This document shows, piece by piece, positions 9,522 to 18,287 of a DNA stretch of 64,000 nucleotides; within the stretch, counting starts at the first letter, position 1, and each line of letters begins with the position of its first letter. Origin of the DNA: Mycobacterium fragae (GTDB taxonomy: Bacteria > Actinomycetota > Actinomycetes > Mycobacteriales > Mycobacteriaceae). A program made the translations under genes and the position numbers. The DNA is taken from the NCBI RefSeq assembly GCF_002102185.1, contig NZ_LQOW01000016.1:124001-188000 (forward strand), read 5' to 3'. Below the pieces are notes generated by a model. It made no database searches and was not told the DNA's origin. It saw nothing but the letters and a program-made list of their open reading frames with translations.

Positions 9522-10640
9522 ATGGCCGCTGAGGAACTCAGCCGCCAATCCTCATCGTGGTCTCGGCTGCGGGGGGCTTTAGCACCCGACGAGTGGATAC
9601 GGCTTGGCTCGATGCTCGCGCTGATCGTCGCCCTGCACGTAATCGGTTGGGCCACATTGGTGCTCGTCGTCGAGCCCGCCCACCTCAGCGTCGGCGGCAA
9701 GGCTTTCGGCATCGGCATCGGGCTGACGGCATACACGCTGGGGCTGCGCCATGCATTCGACGCCGACCACATCGCCGCGATCGACAACACCACCCGCAAG
9801 CTGATGAACGACGGGCAGCGGCCGCTTGGCGTCGGGTTCTTCTTCTCACTGGGCCACTCCTCGGTTGTCTTCGGGTTGGCACTGCTGATCGCGATCGGGG
9901 TCAAGGCGATCATCGGGCCGGTCGAGCAGGATTCGTCGGCGCTGCACCACTACACCAGCTTGATAGGCACCAGCGTTTCCGGTGTATTCCTGTACCTGCT
10001 CGCGATCATCAACGTGGTGATCCTCGTGAACATCCTGGGCGTGTTCACGAGGATGCGCCGCGGGGTCTACGACGAGGCAGAGCTCGAGGCGCAGTTGAAC
10101 AACCGCGGATTGCTCAACCGCTTCCTCGGCCGGTTCACCAAATCGGTCACGGCGTCCTGGCACATGTATCCGGTCGGCTTGTTGTTCGGCCTGGGATTCG
10201 ACACGGCCACCGAAGTCGCGCTGCTGGTGCTGGCGGGTACCAGCGCCGCCGCCGGCCTGCCGTGGTACGCCATCTTGTGTCTGCCCGTGTTGTTCACCGC
10301 GGGGATGTGCCTGCTGGACACCATCGACGGCTCGTTTATGAACTTCGCCTACGGCTGGGCGTTTTCCAATCCGGTGCGCAAGGTCTACTACAACCTCACC
10401 ATCACCGGCCTGTCCGTCGTTGTCGCTCTGCTCATCGGCACCGTCGAACTGCTGGGTTTGCTCGCCGATCAGCTCGGCTGGAGCGGCGGATTCTGGACCT
10501 GGATCGGTGGCATCGACCTCAACGCCATCGGTTTTCTCATCGTCGGCCTGTTCGTGGCGACTTGGGCTGTGGCCCTGCTGGTCTGGCGATACGCACGTAT
10601 CGAGGAGAAGTGGATGGGGCAGGCCGAACGCGTCGGCTGA
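9522..10640 (+). CDS. nicT: Nickel/cobalt permease of the NiCoT family
   Basis: Imports Ni2+ (and/or Co2+) across the cytoplasmic membrane. The signature RHAFDADHIAAIDNTTR in the second membrane segment contains the HX4DH metal motif. GFFFSLGHSSVVF and LGFDTATEV are further NiCoT signatures, and about eight hydrophobic segments are spread along the protein. The ATG at 9522 gives 372 residues, a usual NicT length, with GGATGGGA upstream; longer in-frame starts at 9459 and 9510 exist. Nickel import fits the [NiFe] hydrogenase at 43.5-46.4 kb, and cobalt the cob genes. Confidence 0.93.
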   Translation: MAAEELSRQSSSWSRLRGALAPDEWIRLGSMLALIVALHVIGWATLVLVVEPAHLSVGGKAFGIGIGLTAYTLGLRHAFDADHIAAIDNTTRKLMNDGQRPLGVGFFFSLGHSSVVFGLALLIAIGVKAIIGPVEQDSSALHHYTSLIGTSVSGVFLYLLAIINVVILVNILGVFTRMRRGVYDEAELEAQLNNRGLLNRFLGRFTKSVTASWHMYPVGLLFGLGFDTATEVALLVLAGTSAAAGLPWYAILCLPVLFTAGMCLLDTIDGSFMNFAYGWAFSNPVRKVYYNLTITGLSVVVALLIGTVELLGLLADQLGWSGGFWTWIGGIDLNAIGFLIVGLFVATWAVALLVWRYARIEEKWMGQAERVG

Positions 10641-10792
10641 AACGCGTCGCAAAACCGGCTTGGATTCACGACAAGCCGCGCGCACCTCCGAACCCGAGTC
10701 GGGTTGGACGCCGGCCCGCGTCGATACACCCGCGACAATTCGATGGCCGTCGCTAACTAACCGGTCCCGGCGCTGCGCCAAGCCATTTAGCA

Positions 10793-10818
10793 CACACGTC
10801 TGCAACCTGCGACGTGTG
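10793..10818. terminator. Stem-loop between nicT and the PE gene
   Basis: CACACGTC (10793-10800) and GACGTGTG (10811-10818) form a perfect 8-bp stem with a 10-nt loop in the 223-bp gap after nicT. No U-tract follows, so it may be a U-less mycobacterial terminator or an operator for the PE-PPE unit. Apart from the ribosome-binding site AAGGAG just before the PE ATG, I see nothing else in this gap. Confidence 0.4.
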
Positions 10819-10863
10819 CGGTTGGCGTGCGCCCTCTGACAGATCAACCGAAGGAGCAGTCCA

Positions 10864-11163
10864 ATGTCATTCGTCAGTACCGTACCGGAAATGCTGTCCG
10901 CAACAGCGGAAGATCTGCAAGCTGTCGGCTCGGCGGTAAGTGCCCAGAACGCGGTCGCATTGGCCCCGACCACCGGGCTGATCCCGGCCGCCGCCGATGA
11001 GGTATCCGCCTTGACCGCAATGCAATTCGCTGCGCACGCCCACATGTATCAGGCGGTGAGCGCACAGGCCGCCGCGATCCACCAGGCGTTCGTGGCTGTC
11101 TTGGCGACAAGTGCCGGTTCCTATGCGGCCACCGAGGCCGCCAACGCGATCGCCACGAGCTGA
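10864..11163 (+). CDS. PE family protein
   Basis: A 99-residue protein consisting only of the PE domain: it starts MSFVSTVPEMLSATAEDL and ends with YAATE, the YxxxD/E type VII secretion signal. PE proteins pair with PPE proteins as helical heterodimers for ESX secretion. The PPE gene follows after 10 bp, and a PPE-SVP partner makes ESX-5 the likely exporter (inference). GAAGGAG precedes the ATG. Confidence 0.95.
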   Translation: MSFVSTVPEMLSATAEDLQAVGSAVSAQNAVALAPTTGLIPAAADEVSALTAMQFAAHAHMYQAVSAQAAAIHQAFVAVLATSAGSYAATEAANAIATS

Positions 11164-11173
11164 GGAGTGAGCG

Positions 11174-12367
11174 ATGGATTTCGCAGCACTACCGCCGGAA
11201 ATCAACTCCGCGCGCATGTATGCCGGTCCCGGCTCGGGGCCGATGATCGCCGCCGCGGCCTCCTGGGACGGCCTGGCCGCCGAGATGTCCACGGCCGCAG
11301 GTAATTATCTGTCGTTGGTCTCCAACCTCACCAGCGGTCCGTGGCGAGGTCCGGCATCCGCGTCGATGGCGGCCGCCGCCACTCCCTATGTGGCGTGGAT
11401 GGGGATGGCCGCCGCCCAGGCCGGGCAGACCGCCAGTCAGGCGAAAGTGGCTGCCGGCGCGTATGAAACCGCGTTCGCAATGACCGTGCCACCTCCGGTG
11501 ATCGCGGCCAACCGAACGTTGTTGATGTCGTTGATCGCCACCAACTTTCTCGGTCAGAACACTCCCGCTATCGCGGCGACCGAAGCGCACTATGCGGAAA
11601 TGTGGGCTCAGGACGCCGCTGCGATGTACGGCTATGCCGGATCCTCGGCGGCCGCATCCGCGTTGCCGCCGTTTACCCAGCCACCGCCGACCACCACCGT
11701 CGCGGCACCGGCTGTGCAAGCCGCCGCGGTCACCCAGGCGGTTGGGACAGCGACCCCGACAACCGTGTCGCGGCTGACCTCCGCAATCCCGCAGGCACTG
11801 CAAGGGCTGGCCTCGCCGTCGTCTGCCTCGTCGACGTCGGGACTGGGCGGGATCCTCGGAGTGTTGTTTCCCGATGGCCTGCTTGGTTCGGAGGGCCTGG
11901 GGTTGAACGACAACCTTTGGAACACCATCTTTTCGTCCGGGTTCTATATGCCGGGCAACTGGATCGGTACCCTCTCCGAAATCCCCGGGCTTCTTGGAGC
12001 TGAGGCCGCGGGTGAGGGCGCTGTGGCCGAAGGTGCGGCGGCCGCCGAGGGGCTCGGTGGCGCGTTGACAGCTCCGATGGGCGGACTGGGCGGCCTCGGC
12101 GGCGTGTCCGCAGGTCTGGGCCAGGCAGCCACCATCGGCCCACTGTCGGTGCCACCGGCATGGGCGCCGGTCACGCCGACGGGTGCGGCCGGCGCGGCGC
12201 TGCCCGGGCCCACGCTGGGCGGAGTGCCGCCAGGCAGCGCGGGCGGGCCGGGAAGCCTGCTCGGCGGAATGCCACTTGCGGGCCCGACCGGCCATGGCAT
12301 GAACGGTGTCGCGCCCCGATACGGATTCCGCCCGACGGTGATGGCCCACCCGCCGTCGGCCGGGTAG
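11174..12367 (+). CDS. PPE family protein, SVP subgroup
   Basis: A 397-residue PPE protein. The N-terminal ~180-residue PPE domain begins [20 protein letters not shown] and contains the WRGPAS turn (WxG). The C-terminal part is glycine/alanine-rich with the SVP-subgroup signature IGPLSVPPAW at about residues 317-326. It forms a unit with the PE gene 10 bp upstream. The cargo role is unknown, as for most PPE-SVP proteins. Confidence 0.95.
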   Translation: MDFAALPPEINSARMYAGPGSGPMIAAAASWDGLAAEMSTAAGNYLSLVSNLTSGPWRGPASASMAAAATPYVAWMGMAAAQAGQTASQAKVAAGAYETAFAMTVPPPVIAANRTLLMSLIATNFLGQNTPAIAATEAHYAEMWAQDAAAMYGYAGSSAAASALPPFTQPPPTTTVAAPAVQAAAVTQAVGTATPTTVSRLTSAIPQALQGLASPSSASSTSGLGGILGVLFPDGLLGSEGLGLNDNLWNTIFSSGFYMPGNWIGTLSEIPGLLGAEAAGEGAVAEGAAAAEGLGGALTAPMGGLGGLGGVSAGLGQAATIGPLSVPPAWAPVTPTGAAGAALPGPTLGGVPPGSAGGPGSLLGGMPLAGPTGHGMNGVAPRYGFRPTVMAHPPSAG

Positions 12368-12419
12368 CCTGCAGCGCTACCCCGCAAACCCGAGCGCGCG
12401 CTGCTACAGTTGGGCCACT

Positions 12420-12821
12420 GTGAGTTACAGCGGCGCACGCGCGCCGTCACGGGCGCGAACGGTCATCGCCATTGCTGCGGCGGCAATCATGCTCGTCGCC
12501 ATTGCCGGGTGCTGGCTGCTGCGGTTCGAGCGCGCGACATCCGACCCGGGCTCGCTGACATCGGTTAGCGCCGTTCACAGCGACGACGCACAGCTCGATC
12601 ACGCGTCGTCACCTACCAGCCATACGCCGTTCAAATCCGCAGGCATATTCCGCAATCGGCCACCGACTCAGTCTCGCTTCCTGCCGCCACCGGAGTCGTC
12701 ACCATCGCCGACTTCGATGCCGACTGTGTGGTCCTGGCGCGACAGCACGCAGCCCCGCGCCCCTGCCGCGGATCATTCCGGGCGAAATCTCTTGACGCAG
12801 TTCTGTATCGCGCGTCGCTGA
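12420..12821 (+). CDS. Hypothetical small putative lipoprotein
   Basis: An unrecognised 133-residue reading frame starting at GTG 12420, between two PPE genes. The N-terminus is basic and followed by a hydrophobic stretch (residues 15-30) ending in a lipobox-like VAIAGC with Cys31. The remainder is Ser/Pro/Thr-rich and low in complexity. The C-terminal half lacks a clear family signature, and another frame is also open there, so a frameshifted remnant is possible. Confidence 0.45.
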   Translation: MSYSGARAPSRARTVIAIAAAAIMLVAIAGCWLLRFERATSDPGSLTSVSAVHSDDAQLDHASSPTSHTPFKSAGIFRNRPPTQSRFLPPPESSPSPTSMPTVWSWRDSTQPRAPAADHSGRNLLTQFCIARR

Positions 12822-13006
12822 TCGGTCAGCACCGAGCCGTTGTGTGTCGCCATGACGGCCGGTGAACGCTGACCAACGCCATCAGCCTGTGCCGCGGCAC
12901 GACTTCCGGTGCCCCCGCACGCGCAGCGTTGGTCTGTAGTTATCGGAACCCGCCTATCCGGCGTTCCGCCAACGTCACTATGACCGACCAAAGGATGTGT
13001 ATAGCA

Positions 13007-14068
13007 ATGGATTACGGGATGTTGCCCCCTGAAATTAACTCTGCCCGAATGTATTCCGGTCCCGGGCCCGCGTCGCTTCTGACCGCTGCGTCAGCCTGGA
13101 ACAAGTTGGCCACCGAGCTGGCCTCGGCGGCGGTCTCCTACTCTGCGGTGATCGCTGGTCTGACCAGCTCGTCATGGCAGGGTCCGTCGTCGGCCTCGAT
13201 GGCGACCGCGGCCGCGCCCTACGTGGCGTGGCTTCACACCGTCGCCGCGCAAGCCGAGGAGTCGGCCACCCAGGCCAATGCCGCAGCCGGCGCCTACGAA
13301 GTGGCGTTTGCGATGACGGTGCCGCCGCCGGTGATCGCGGCCAACCGCGCTCAGTTGATGTCTCTGATCGCGACCAACGTCCTGGGTCAAAACGCCCCGG
13401 CGATCGCGGCCACCGAGGCTCACTACGGCGAGATGTGGGCGCAGGATGCCGCCGCGATGTACGGGTATGCCGGCGCCGCCGGAGCCGCCTCGACATTGAC
13501 GCCGTTCACCGAGCCGCCGACCGCCACCAACCCGGAGACGCAGAGCCTCGCGTCGCCGTCGCCGTCTTCCACATCGCCGATATCAGCCGTTAATGCGTTG
13601 AATACGCTTGCGATGCCGCTTCGGAATGCCGCGTATTTGGCGACTACGCCCATAACGGCGATGAATTCGCTGAATTCGATGGCGAAATCTATGGGTTCGA
13701 CGACCGCCGTAACCGCTTCAGGCGTCAAAGCGGCGGGCTCCGGGATGACGGGCGGACTCGCTTTGACCGCATTGGGCTCAGCACCAGCCTTGGGCGGAGG
13801 CGGCGCGGCGGTGTCCGCGGGCATAGGCAGGGCGGTTTCAATCGGTCCGTTATCGGTGCCGCAAGCCTGGACCGCAGTCCCCGCCGCCGCGAGCCCAGCC
13901 GCCGCGGCGTTGCCGGCAACCAGCGTCGGCGTCGCCCCGGTGACGGGGTCGGCAGGTGTACCACCCCTGATGCCGATCACGAGTATGGCCGGGCGCACCG
14001 CCAACGGTGCGACGCCGCAATACGACATGCGCCCCAGCGTGATCCCGCGCTCACCGTCCGCCGGCTGA
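13007..14068 (+). CDS. PPE family protein, SVP subgroup
   Basis: A 353-residue PPE protein starting [20 protein letters not shown], with SSWQGPSS as the WxG turn and the C-terminal [10 protein letters not shown] signature of the SVP subgroup. It is clearly related to the PPE gene at 11.2 kb, especially through [15 protein letters not shown] and [22 protein letters not shown], so a local duplication is likely. It has no PE partner of its own directly upstream. AAGGA lies before the chosen ATG; in-frame starts further upstream are less family-like. Confidence 0.93.
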   Translation: MDYGMLPPEINSARMYSGPGPASLLTAASAWNKLATELASAAVSYSAVIAGLTSSSWQGPSSASMATAAAPYVAWLHTVAAQAEESATQANAAAGAYEVAFAMTVPPPVIAANRAQLMSLIATNVLGQNAPAIAATEAHYGEMWAQDAAAMYGYAGAAGAASTLTPFTEPPTATNPETQSLASPSPSSTSPISAVNALNTLAMPLRNAAYLATTPITAMNSLNSMAKSMGSTTAVTASGVKAAGSGMTGGLALTALGSAPALGGGGAAVSAGIGRAVSIGPLSVPQAWTAVPAAASPAAAALPATSVGVAPVTGSAGVPPLMPITSMAGRTANGATPQYDMRPSVIPRSPSAG

Positions 14069-14086
14069 CCCCTGGAGTCGACAGCT

Positions 14087-14710
14087 ATGCAACAGTTCAT
14101 CGTGAGCTACAGCTACCTCGCCGTATTCGTGCTCATGGCAGCCGAATCGGCTTGTATACCAATACCTTCGGAGCTGATCATGCTGTTCGGTGGGGCGTTG
14201 GCGGCTCCGGCCATACCCGGTGCCCACCCCAACGTCATTCTGATCGTCGTGGCAGGCGTAGCGGGCAATGTCGTCGGCAGTTACATCGCATGGGCGGTCG
14301 GACGTTACGGCGGTCAGGCCGCCTGGCACCGCTGGGGCCGCTATATGTGGCTCGGCGCCGACGATCTTGACCGCGCCGAACGCTGGTTCGCCCGCTACGG
14401 TGCACCGGCGGTGTTCATCGGCCGGCTGCTGCCGGCGGTGCGCACCTTCATCTCGCTGCCCGCAGGCATCTCCGCGATGCCGCCGATCCGGTTCGGCGTC
14501 TACACCGTTGCCGGCTGCATCCCGTGGACCGCGGCGCTGGCCGGCGCGGGCTATGCCCTCGACCGCGATCCGAAGACCATTGCGGAGGCGTTGCACGGCC
14601 CCGGCTGTGCGATTTCCGGCCTCATCGGAATACTCGTTCTCGCCGGGTTGGCCGTGTTCTTCCGCCGTCGCCGTGCCGACCGGCGTGCCGCCTACAGCGG
14701 GGTGACGTAG
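14087..14710 (+). CDS. DedA-family membrane protein
   Basis: A 207-residue integral membrane protein of the DedA/SNARE-associated (VTT domain) family, thought to act as lipid flippases or transporters. Visible signatures are ESACIPIPSELIMLFGG near the N-terminus, GNVVGSYIAWAVGRYGG, and FIGRLLPAVRTFISLPAGISAMP. The ATG follows the second PPE gene by 18 bp, and the 3' end overlaps the convergent SDR gene by 19 bp. Confidence 0.92.
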   Translation: MQQFIVSYSYLAVFVLMAAESACIPIPSELIMLFGGALAAPAIPGAHPNVILIVVAGVAGNVVGSYIAWAVGRYGGQAAWHRWGRYMWLGADDLDRAERWFARYGAPAVFIGRLLPAVRTFISLPAGISAMPPIRFGVYTVAGCIPWTAALAGAGYALDRDPKTIAEALHGPGCAISGLIGILVLAGLAVFFRRRRADRRAAYSGVT

Positions 14711-15471
14711 GCCGCGCTGATGCCGCCGTCGACCAAAAACGTCGACGCGGTGATGAACGACGCGTCGTCGCTGGCCAAAAACGCCACGGCGGCGGCGATT
14801 TCGTCGGCCTCGGCGAAGCGACCCATCGGCACGTGCACCAGCCGTCGTGCCGCACGTTCGGGGTCCTTGGCGAAAAGCTCCTGCAGCAGTGGCGTATTCA
14901 CCGGGCCGGGGCACAGCGCGTTGACGCGGATGCCCTGCCGGGCGAACTGCACACCGAGCTCCCGCGACATCGCCACGACCCCGCCCTTGGACGCAGTGTA
15001 GGAAATCTGCGAGGTGGCCGATCCCATCACCGCGACGAATGATGCGACGTTGACGATCGACCCCGCGCCCGCGGACGCCATGTGTCGCAGCGCCGCGCGG
15101 CAGCACAGGTATACGGATTTCAGGTTGACGTCTTGCACCCGCTGCCACGCCGGCAGATCGGTGTTCTCGATCAGCTCGTCGTCGGGTGGCGAGATCCCGG
15201 CGTTGTTGACCGCGATGTCCAGCGATCCGTAGGTGTCCGCCGCGGTGTCGAAGAGCCGATAGACCGCGGCTTCGTTCGAAACGTCCACCTCGACAAACAA
15301 ACCGCCCAGCTCGTCGGCGGCGGCGGTGCCGGTGCGCCGGTCGATATCGCCGACGACGATGGTGGCTCCTTCGGCGTGCAGCCGCCGCGCCGCGGCCAGG
15401 CCGATGCCGCCACCGCCGCCGGTGACGACGGCGATCTTGCCGGCGAGCCGTCGGCTCAAATCCACACTCAT
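14692..15471 (-). CDS. Short-chain dehydrogenase/reductase (Rv2857c-like)
   Basis: A 259-residue classical SDR: cofactor motif VVTGGGGGIGLAAARR (TGxxxGIG), NNAGIS, and the YxxxK catalytic pair in SYTASKGGV with the preceding active Ser. The acidic residue after beta-2 (VGDIDRR) suggests NAD(H) preference. Its substrate is unknown. Its ATG overlaps the amidotransferase stop by 4 nt, so it ends the glnA4 unit. In M. tuberculosis aldC lies between these two genes; here it does not. Confidence 0.9.
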   Translation of the reverse strand: MSVDLSRRLAGKIAVVTGGGGGIGLAAARRLHAEGATIVVGDIDRRTGTAAADELGGLFVEVDVSNEAAVYRLFDTAADTYGSLDIAVNNAGISPPDDELIENTDLPAWQRVQDVNLKSVYLCCRAALRHMASAGAGSIVNVASFVAVMGSATSQISYTASKGGVVAMSRELGVQFARQGIRVNALCPGPVNTPLLQELFAKDPERAARRLVHVPMGRFAEADEIAAAVAFLASDDASFITASTFLVDGGISAAYVTPL

Positions 15472-16220
15472 CTGCTCACCCGTCCGCCGGCGTATGTCCG
15501 GGCCGCCTCCACGATCGCCCCGAACAGCCGCAGGTCGTCGAGACTCTCCTCCGGATGCCACTGCACCGCGAGCACGAAGCCGTCCCCGGGCAGCTCGAGC
15601 GCCTCGACCACGCCGTCGCCGTCCCACGCGCTGACGATCAGGCCTTGGCCCAGCTCGGCGATGGCCTGATGGTGATAGCACCGCGCGTCGACGGACTCGC
15701 CCACCAGAGCGGCCAGCCGGGTGCCGGGCACCGTGCGCACCGGCAACGTGGTGAAGACCGCGTTGCCGGCCCGATGCCCGTGGTGGCCGAGGACGTCGGG
15801 CAGGTGCTGATGCAGCGTTCCGCCGAGCGCGACGTTGAGCACTTGGGCGCCGCGGCAGATGCCCAGCACCGGCAGCCCGCGCTCGAGCGCCGCGCCCAGC
15901 AGCGTGAACTCCCAGGCATCGCGCTGCCGGCCGGGCTCGTCGGTGGCCGGATGCGCCGTCTGGCCGTAGGCGGCGGGGTCGATGTCCTTGCCGCCGGTGA
16001 TCACCAGGCCGTCCAGGCCGTCGAGCACCCGCTCGGCAATGTCGGAATCCACCGGCTGTGGCGGCAGCAGCATCGCCACCCCGCCGGCGGCGGTGACGCC
16101 CTGGAAGTAGGCGGCGGGAAGGAAACCGGCGCGGACGTCCCAAACGCCGGTCTGGGCTTGCTCCAGGTAGGTGGTCAGCCCGATCACCGGCGGGCTCGAC
16201 CTAGAGGCGCTCAAAGCCAC
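15468..16220 (-). CDS. Peptidase C26 / gamma-glutamyl hydrolase-like amidotransferase
   Basis: A 250-residue class I glutamine-amidotransferase-fold protein (Rv2859c-like). The nucleophile Cys lies in VLGICRGAQVLNVALGGTLHQHL, and the His-Glu pair in QWHPEESLDD. Proteins of this family release glutamate from gamma-glutamylated amines, as PuuD does. Adjacent to a GlnA-like ligase, it plausibly completes a gamma-glutamylation pathway for an amine; that is inference. It starts GTG at 16220, overlapping glnA4 by 20 nt. Confidence 0.88.
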   Translation of the reverse strand: MALSASRSSPPVIGLTTYLEQAQTGVWDVRAGFLPAAYFQGVTAAGGVAMLLPPQPVDSDIAERVLDGLDGLVITGGKDIDPAAYGQTAHPATDEPGRQRDAWEFTLLGAALERGLPVLGICRGAQVLNVALGGTLHQHLPDVLGHHGHRAGNAVFTTLPVRTVPGTRLAALVGESVDARCYHHQAIAELGQGLIVSAWDGDGVVEALELPGDGFVLAVQWHPEESLDDLRLFGAIVEAARTYAGGRVSR

Positions 16221-17556
16221 GCACCCTCTCCCAATCGGTGACCGCCGCGTTGAACGCGGCCAGTTCGATCCGGGCGTTGTTCACGTAGTGGGCCACGACG
16301 TCGGCACCGAATGCCTGCCGGGCGACGGTCGAGCCCTCGAAAAGGGTCGCAGCCTCGGCAAGCGTGCCGGGCAGCCGTTCGGCGTCGGCAGCTTGATAGG
16401 CATTGCCGGTACAAGGCGGTGGCAGCTGCAGGTCGCGCTCGATGCCGCTCAGGCCGCCGGCTATCAGCGCGGCGACGGCCAGGTACTGGTTGACGTCGCC
16501 GCCGGGCACCCGGCATTCCACCCGCATGTCCCGGCCGCGACCGACGATGCGCAGTGCGCACGTCCGGTTGTCCAATCCCCACGCCACCACGGTAGGCGCG
16601 AAGCTGCGATCGGCAAACCGCTTGTAGGAGTTGATGTTCGGCGCAAAAAACAATGTGAGCTCGCCCAATGTTGCCAACTGGCCCGCGACAAAGCTGCGGA
16701 ACGTCGGCGACATGCCGTGCGGTTGGCCGTCGTCGGCCAGCACCGCAGAGCCGTCGGCGGTCCGAAGCGACATGTGAATGTGACAGCTGTTGCCTTCGCG
16801 TTCATCGTATTTGGCCATGAACGTCAGTGACTTGCCGTGCTGGTCGGCGATCTCCTTGGCCCCGTGCTTGTAGACGCTGTGGTTGTCGCAGGTGATCAAT
16901 GCCTCGTCGTAGCCGAACACGATCTCCTGCTGACCTCGGTTGCACTCACCCTTGACGCCTTCGCAGCGCAGACCCGCACCCTGCATGTGACGCCGGATGT
17001 CGCGCAGCAGCGGTTCGAGCCGGGTGGAAGCCAGCAGCGCGTAGTCCATGTTGTAGTCGCTCGCCGGGGTCAGCCCGCGGTAGCCCGCAGCCCACGCTTG
17101 GCGGTACGTGTTGTCGAAAATCATGAATTCCAGTTCGGTGGCGACATAGGCGCGCAGACCGTATTGATTCAGCCGGTCGAGCTGGCGGCGCAGGACCCGA
17201 CGCGGTGCGGGTTCGACGACGCTGCCGTCGTGCCACATCAGATCGGCCAGCACCAGCGCGCTGCCCGGCAGCCATGGGATGAGCCGCAGCGTCGTCAGGT
17301 CCGGCATCATCACCATGTCGCCGTACCCGGTGTTCCAGTTCGACATCGCGTAACCGGCCACCGTGTTCATGTCGACGTCGACGGCGAGCAGATAGCTGCA
17401 ACACTCGGCGCCGCGCTCGGCCACCTCGTCGGCGAACATCCGCGCCGAGACTCGCTTGCCGGTCAGCCGGCCCTGCATGTCGGTGAACGCAACGATGACA
17501 GTGTCGATATCACCGGCGGCGACGCGCTGCTCGAGTTCGGTGCGTGACAGGTTCAC
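16201..17556 (-). CDS. glnA4: Glutamine synthetase-like gamma-glutamylamine ligase
   Basis: A 451-residue glutamine-synthetase-fold enzyme, homologue of Rv2860c. It has an N-terminal beta-grasp domain and the catalytic blocks GEGKGE-equivalent RCEGVKGECNRGQQEI, NSCHIHMSL and ANRFADRS-like YKRFADRSFAPT, followed by ECRVPGGDVNQYLAVAALIAGG. Neighbouring peptidase C26 and SDR suggest a PuuA-like gamma-glutamylation of amines rather than ammonia assimilation. The GTG start gives a GTGA overlap with the preceding gene. Confidence 0.9.
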   Translation of the reverse strand: MNLSRTELEQRVAAGDIDTVIVAFTDMQGRLTGKRVSARMFADEVAERGAECCSYLLAVDVDMNTVAGYAMSNWNTGYGDMVMMPDLTTLRLIPWLPGSALVLADLMWHDGSVVEPAPRRVLRRQLDRLNQYGLRAYVATELEFMIFDNTYRQAWAAGYRGLTPASDYNMDYALLASTRLEPLLRDIRRHMQGAGLRCEGVKGECNRGQQEIVFGYDEALITCDNHSVYKHGAKEIADQHGKSLTFMAKYDEREGNSCHIHMSLRTADGSAVLADDGQPHGMSPTFRSFVAGQLATLGELTLFFAPNINSYKRFADRSFAPTVVAWGLDNRTCALRIVGRGRDMRVECRVPGGDVNQYLAVAALIAGGLSGIERDLQLPPPCTGNAYQAADAERLPGTLAEAATLFEGSTVARQAFGADVVAHYVNNARIELAAFNAAVTDWERVRGFERL

Positions 17557-18125
17557 CAGGTACTGGTGCGCAGGACGATCTCGGCAGCCAGTTGCGCAGT
17601 CGACTCTTGCGCGCTACGCCGTCCCAGCAGTTCCACCACCCGGTAATCGCCGTAGACGAACCGCTGGCTGGCGCGCGCCACCGCGCGCGCGGCCGGGGTG
17701 CTGACCAGCGCAGTCGTGTTGATCTCGACCGGCGGGCAGTGCACATCGCGGATCACCCCGGTCAGATCCGCCACCCGCGGATGCCCGCGGTCGATGGCGA
17801 CCAGACCGGTGAAGCGGTCGAGCCTGGTGGCCGCCAGCTCCCAGGCCAGCTCGCCCCCGACGCGGTCGCCGACCAGCACACCCCAGTTGATGTCGAGCAC
17901 ATCGAGGATGCCGACCACCGACTTCGGCGTCAGGCGTGGGTCGGCGCCCATGACGACGGTCCGCAGCGACGCGGTGTGCAGACGTTCACACACGGCGTCG
18001 TATGCGGAGAGCGCCCGCTGCGCGGAACCGAGCACCACCACGACGGAGCCCTGCTCTGGACCGGTTACGCCGACTTCGATGGGAAAGCCATCGACGGTGG
18101 TCATCATCGTGGTGGTCGAGGGCAC
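17553..18125 (-). CDS. Alpha/beta-hydrolase-fold protein lacking the nucleophile serine
   Basis: A 190-residue protein at the head of the glnA4 unit. Strand-helix features of the alpha/beta-hydrolase fold are visible, but the usual GHSLGG elbow reads GDRVGG (LVGDRVGGELAWELAA), so the nucleophile position is Arg. Later it has LVAIDRGHP and a C-terminal RFVYGDYRVVELLGRRSAQ. It may be a non-catalytic member or a regulatory partner. The start is uncertain: ATG at 18125 or one of two ATGs six or seven codons in. Confidence 0.7.
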   Translation of the reverse strand: MPSTTTMMTTVDGFPIEVGVTGPEQGSVVVVLGSAQRALSAYDAVCERLHTASLRTVVMGADPRLTPKSVVGILDVLDINWGVLVGDRVGGELAWELAATRLDRFTGLVAIDRGHPRVADLTGVIRDVHCPPVEINTTALVSTPAARAVARASQRFVYGDYRVVELLGRRSAQESTAQLAAEIVLRTSTW

Positions 18126-18141
18126 TTCCGCAAGCTACGCC

Positions 18142-18165
18142 AATTGGCCCGCGCGCGGACCATTT
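18142..18165. promoter_or_regulatory. Near-perfect 24-bp palindrome upstream of the glnA4 unit
   Basis: Ten of 12 base pairs match across the centre at 18153/18154; the half sites read AATTGGCCCGCG and CGCGGACCATTT. It lies 17 bp upstream of the first gene of the minus-strand glnA4-amidotransferase-SDR unit, in the 162-bp gap after cobQ. Size and position fit an operator for a dimeric regulator of TetR or GntR type. The regulator is not identified. Confidence 0.45.
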
Positions 18166-18287
18166 TCGCGGTGTATCTCAGCGCATTTTCAGGACTACGC
18201 GTGCTCGCGCTGTAGACCTTACGGCGATAGCAAGAACGGCTATTGTCGAAAACCGGTAACTGGCTGGGGTTCTGAGCGACTGCTCGG

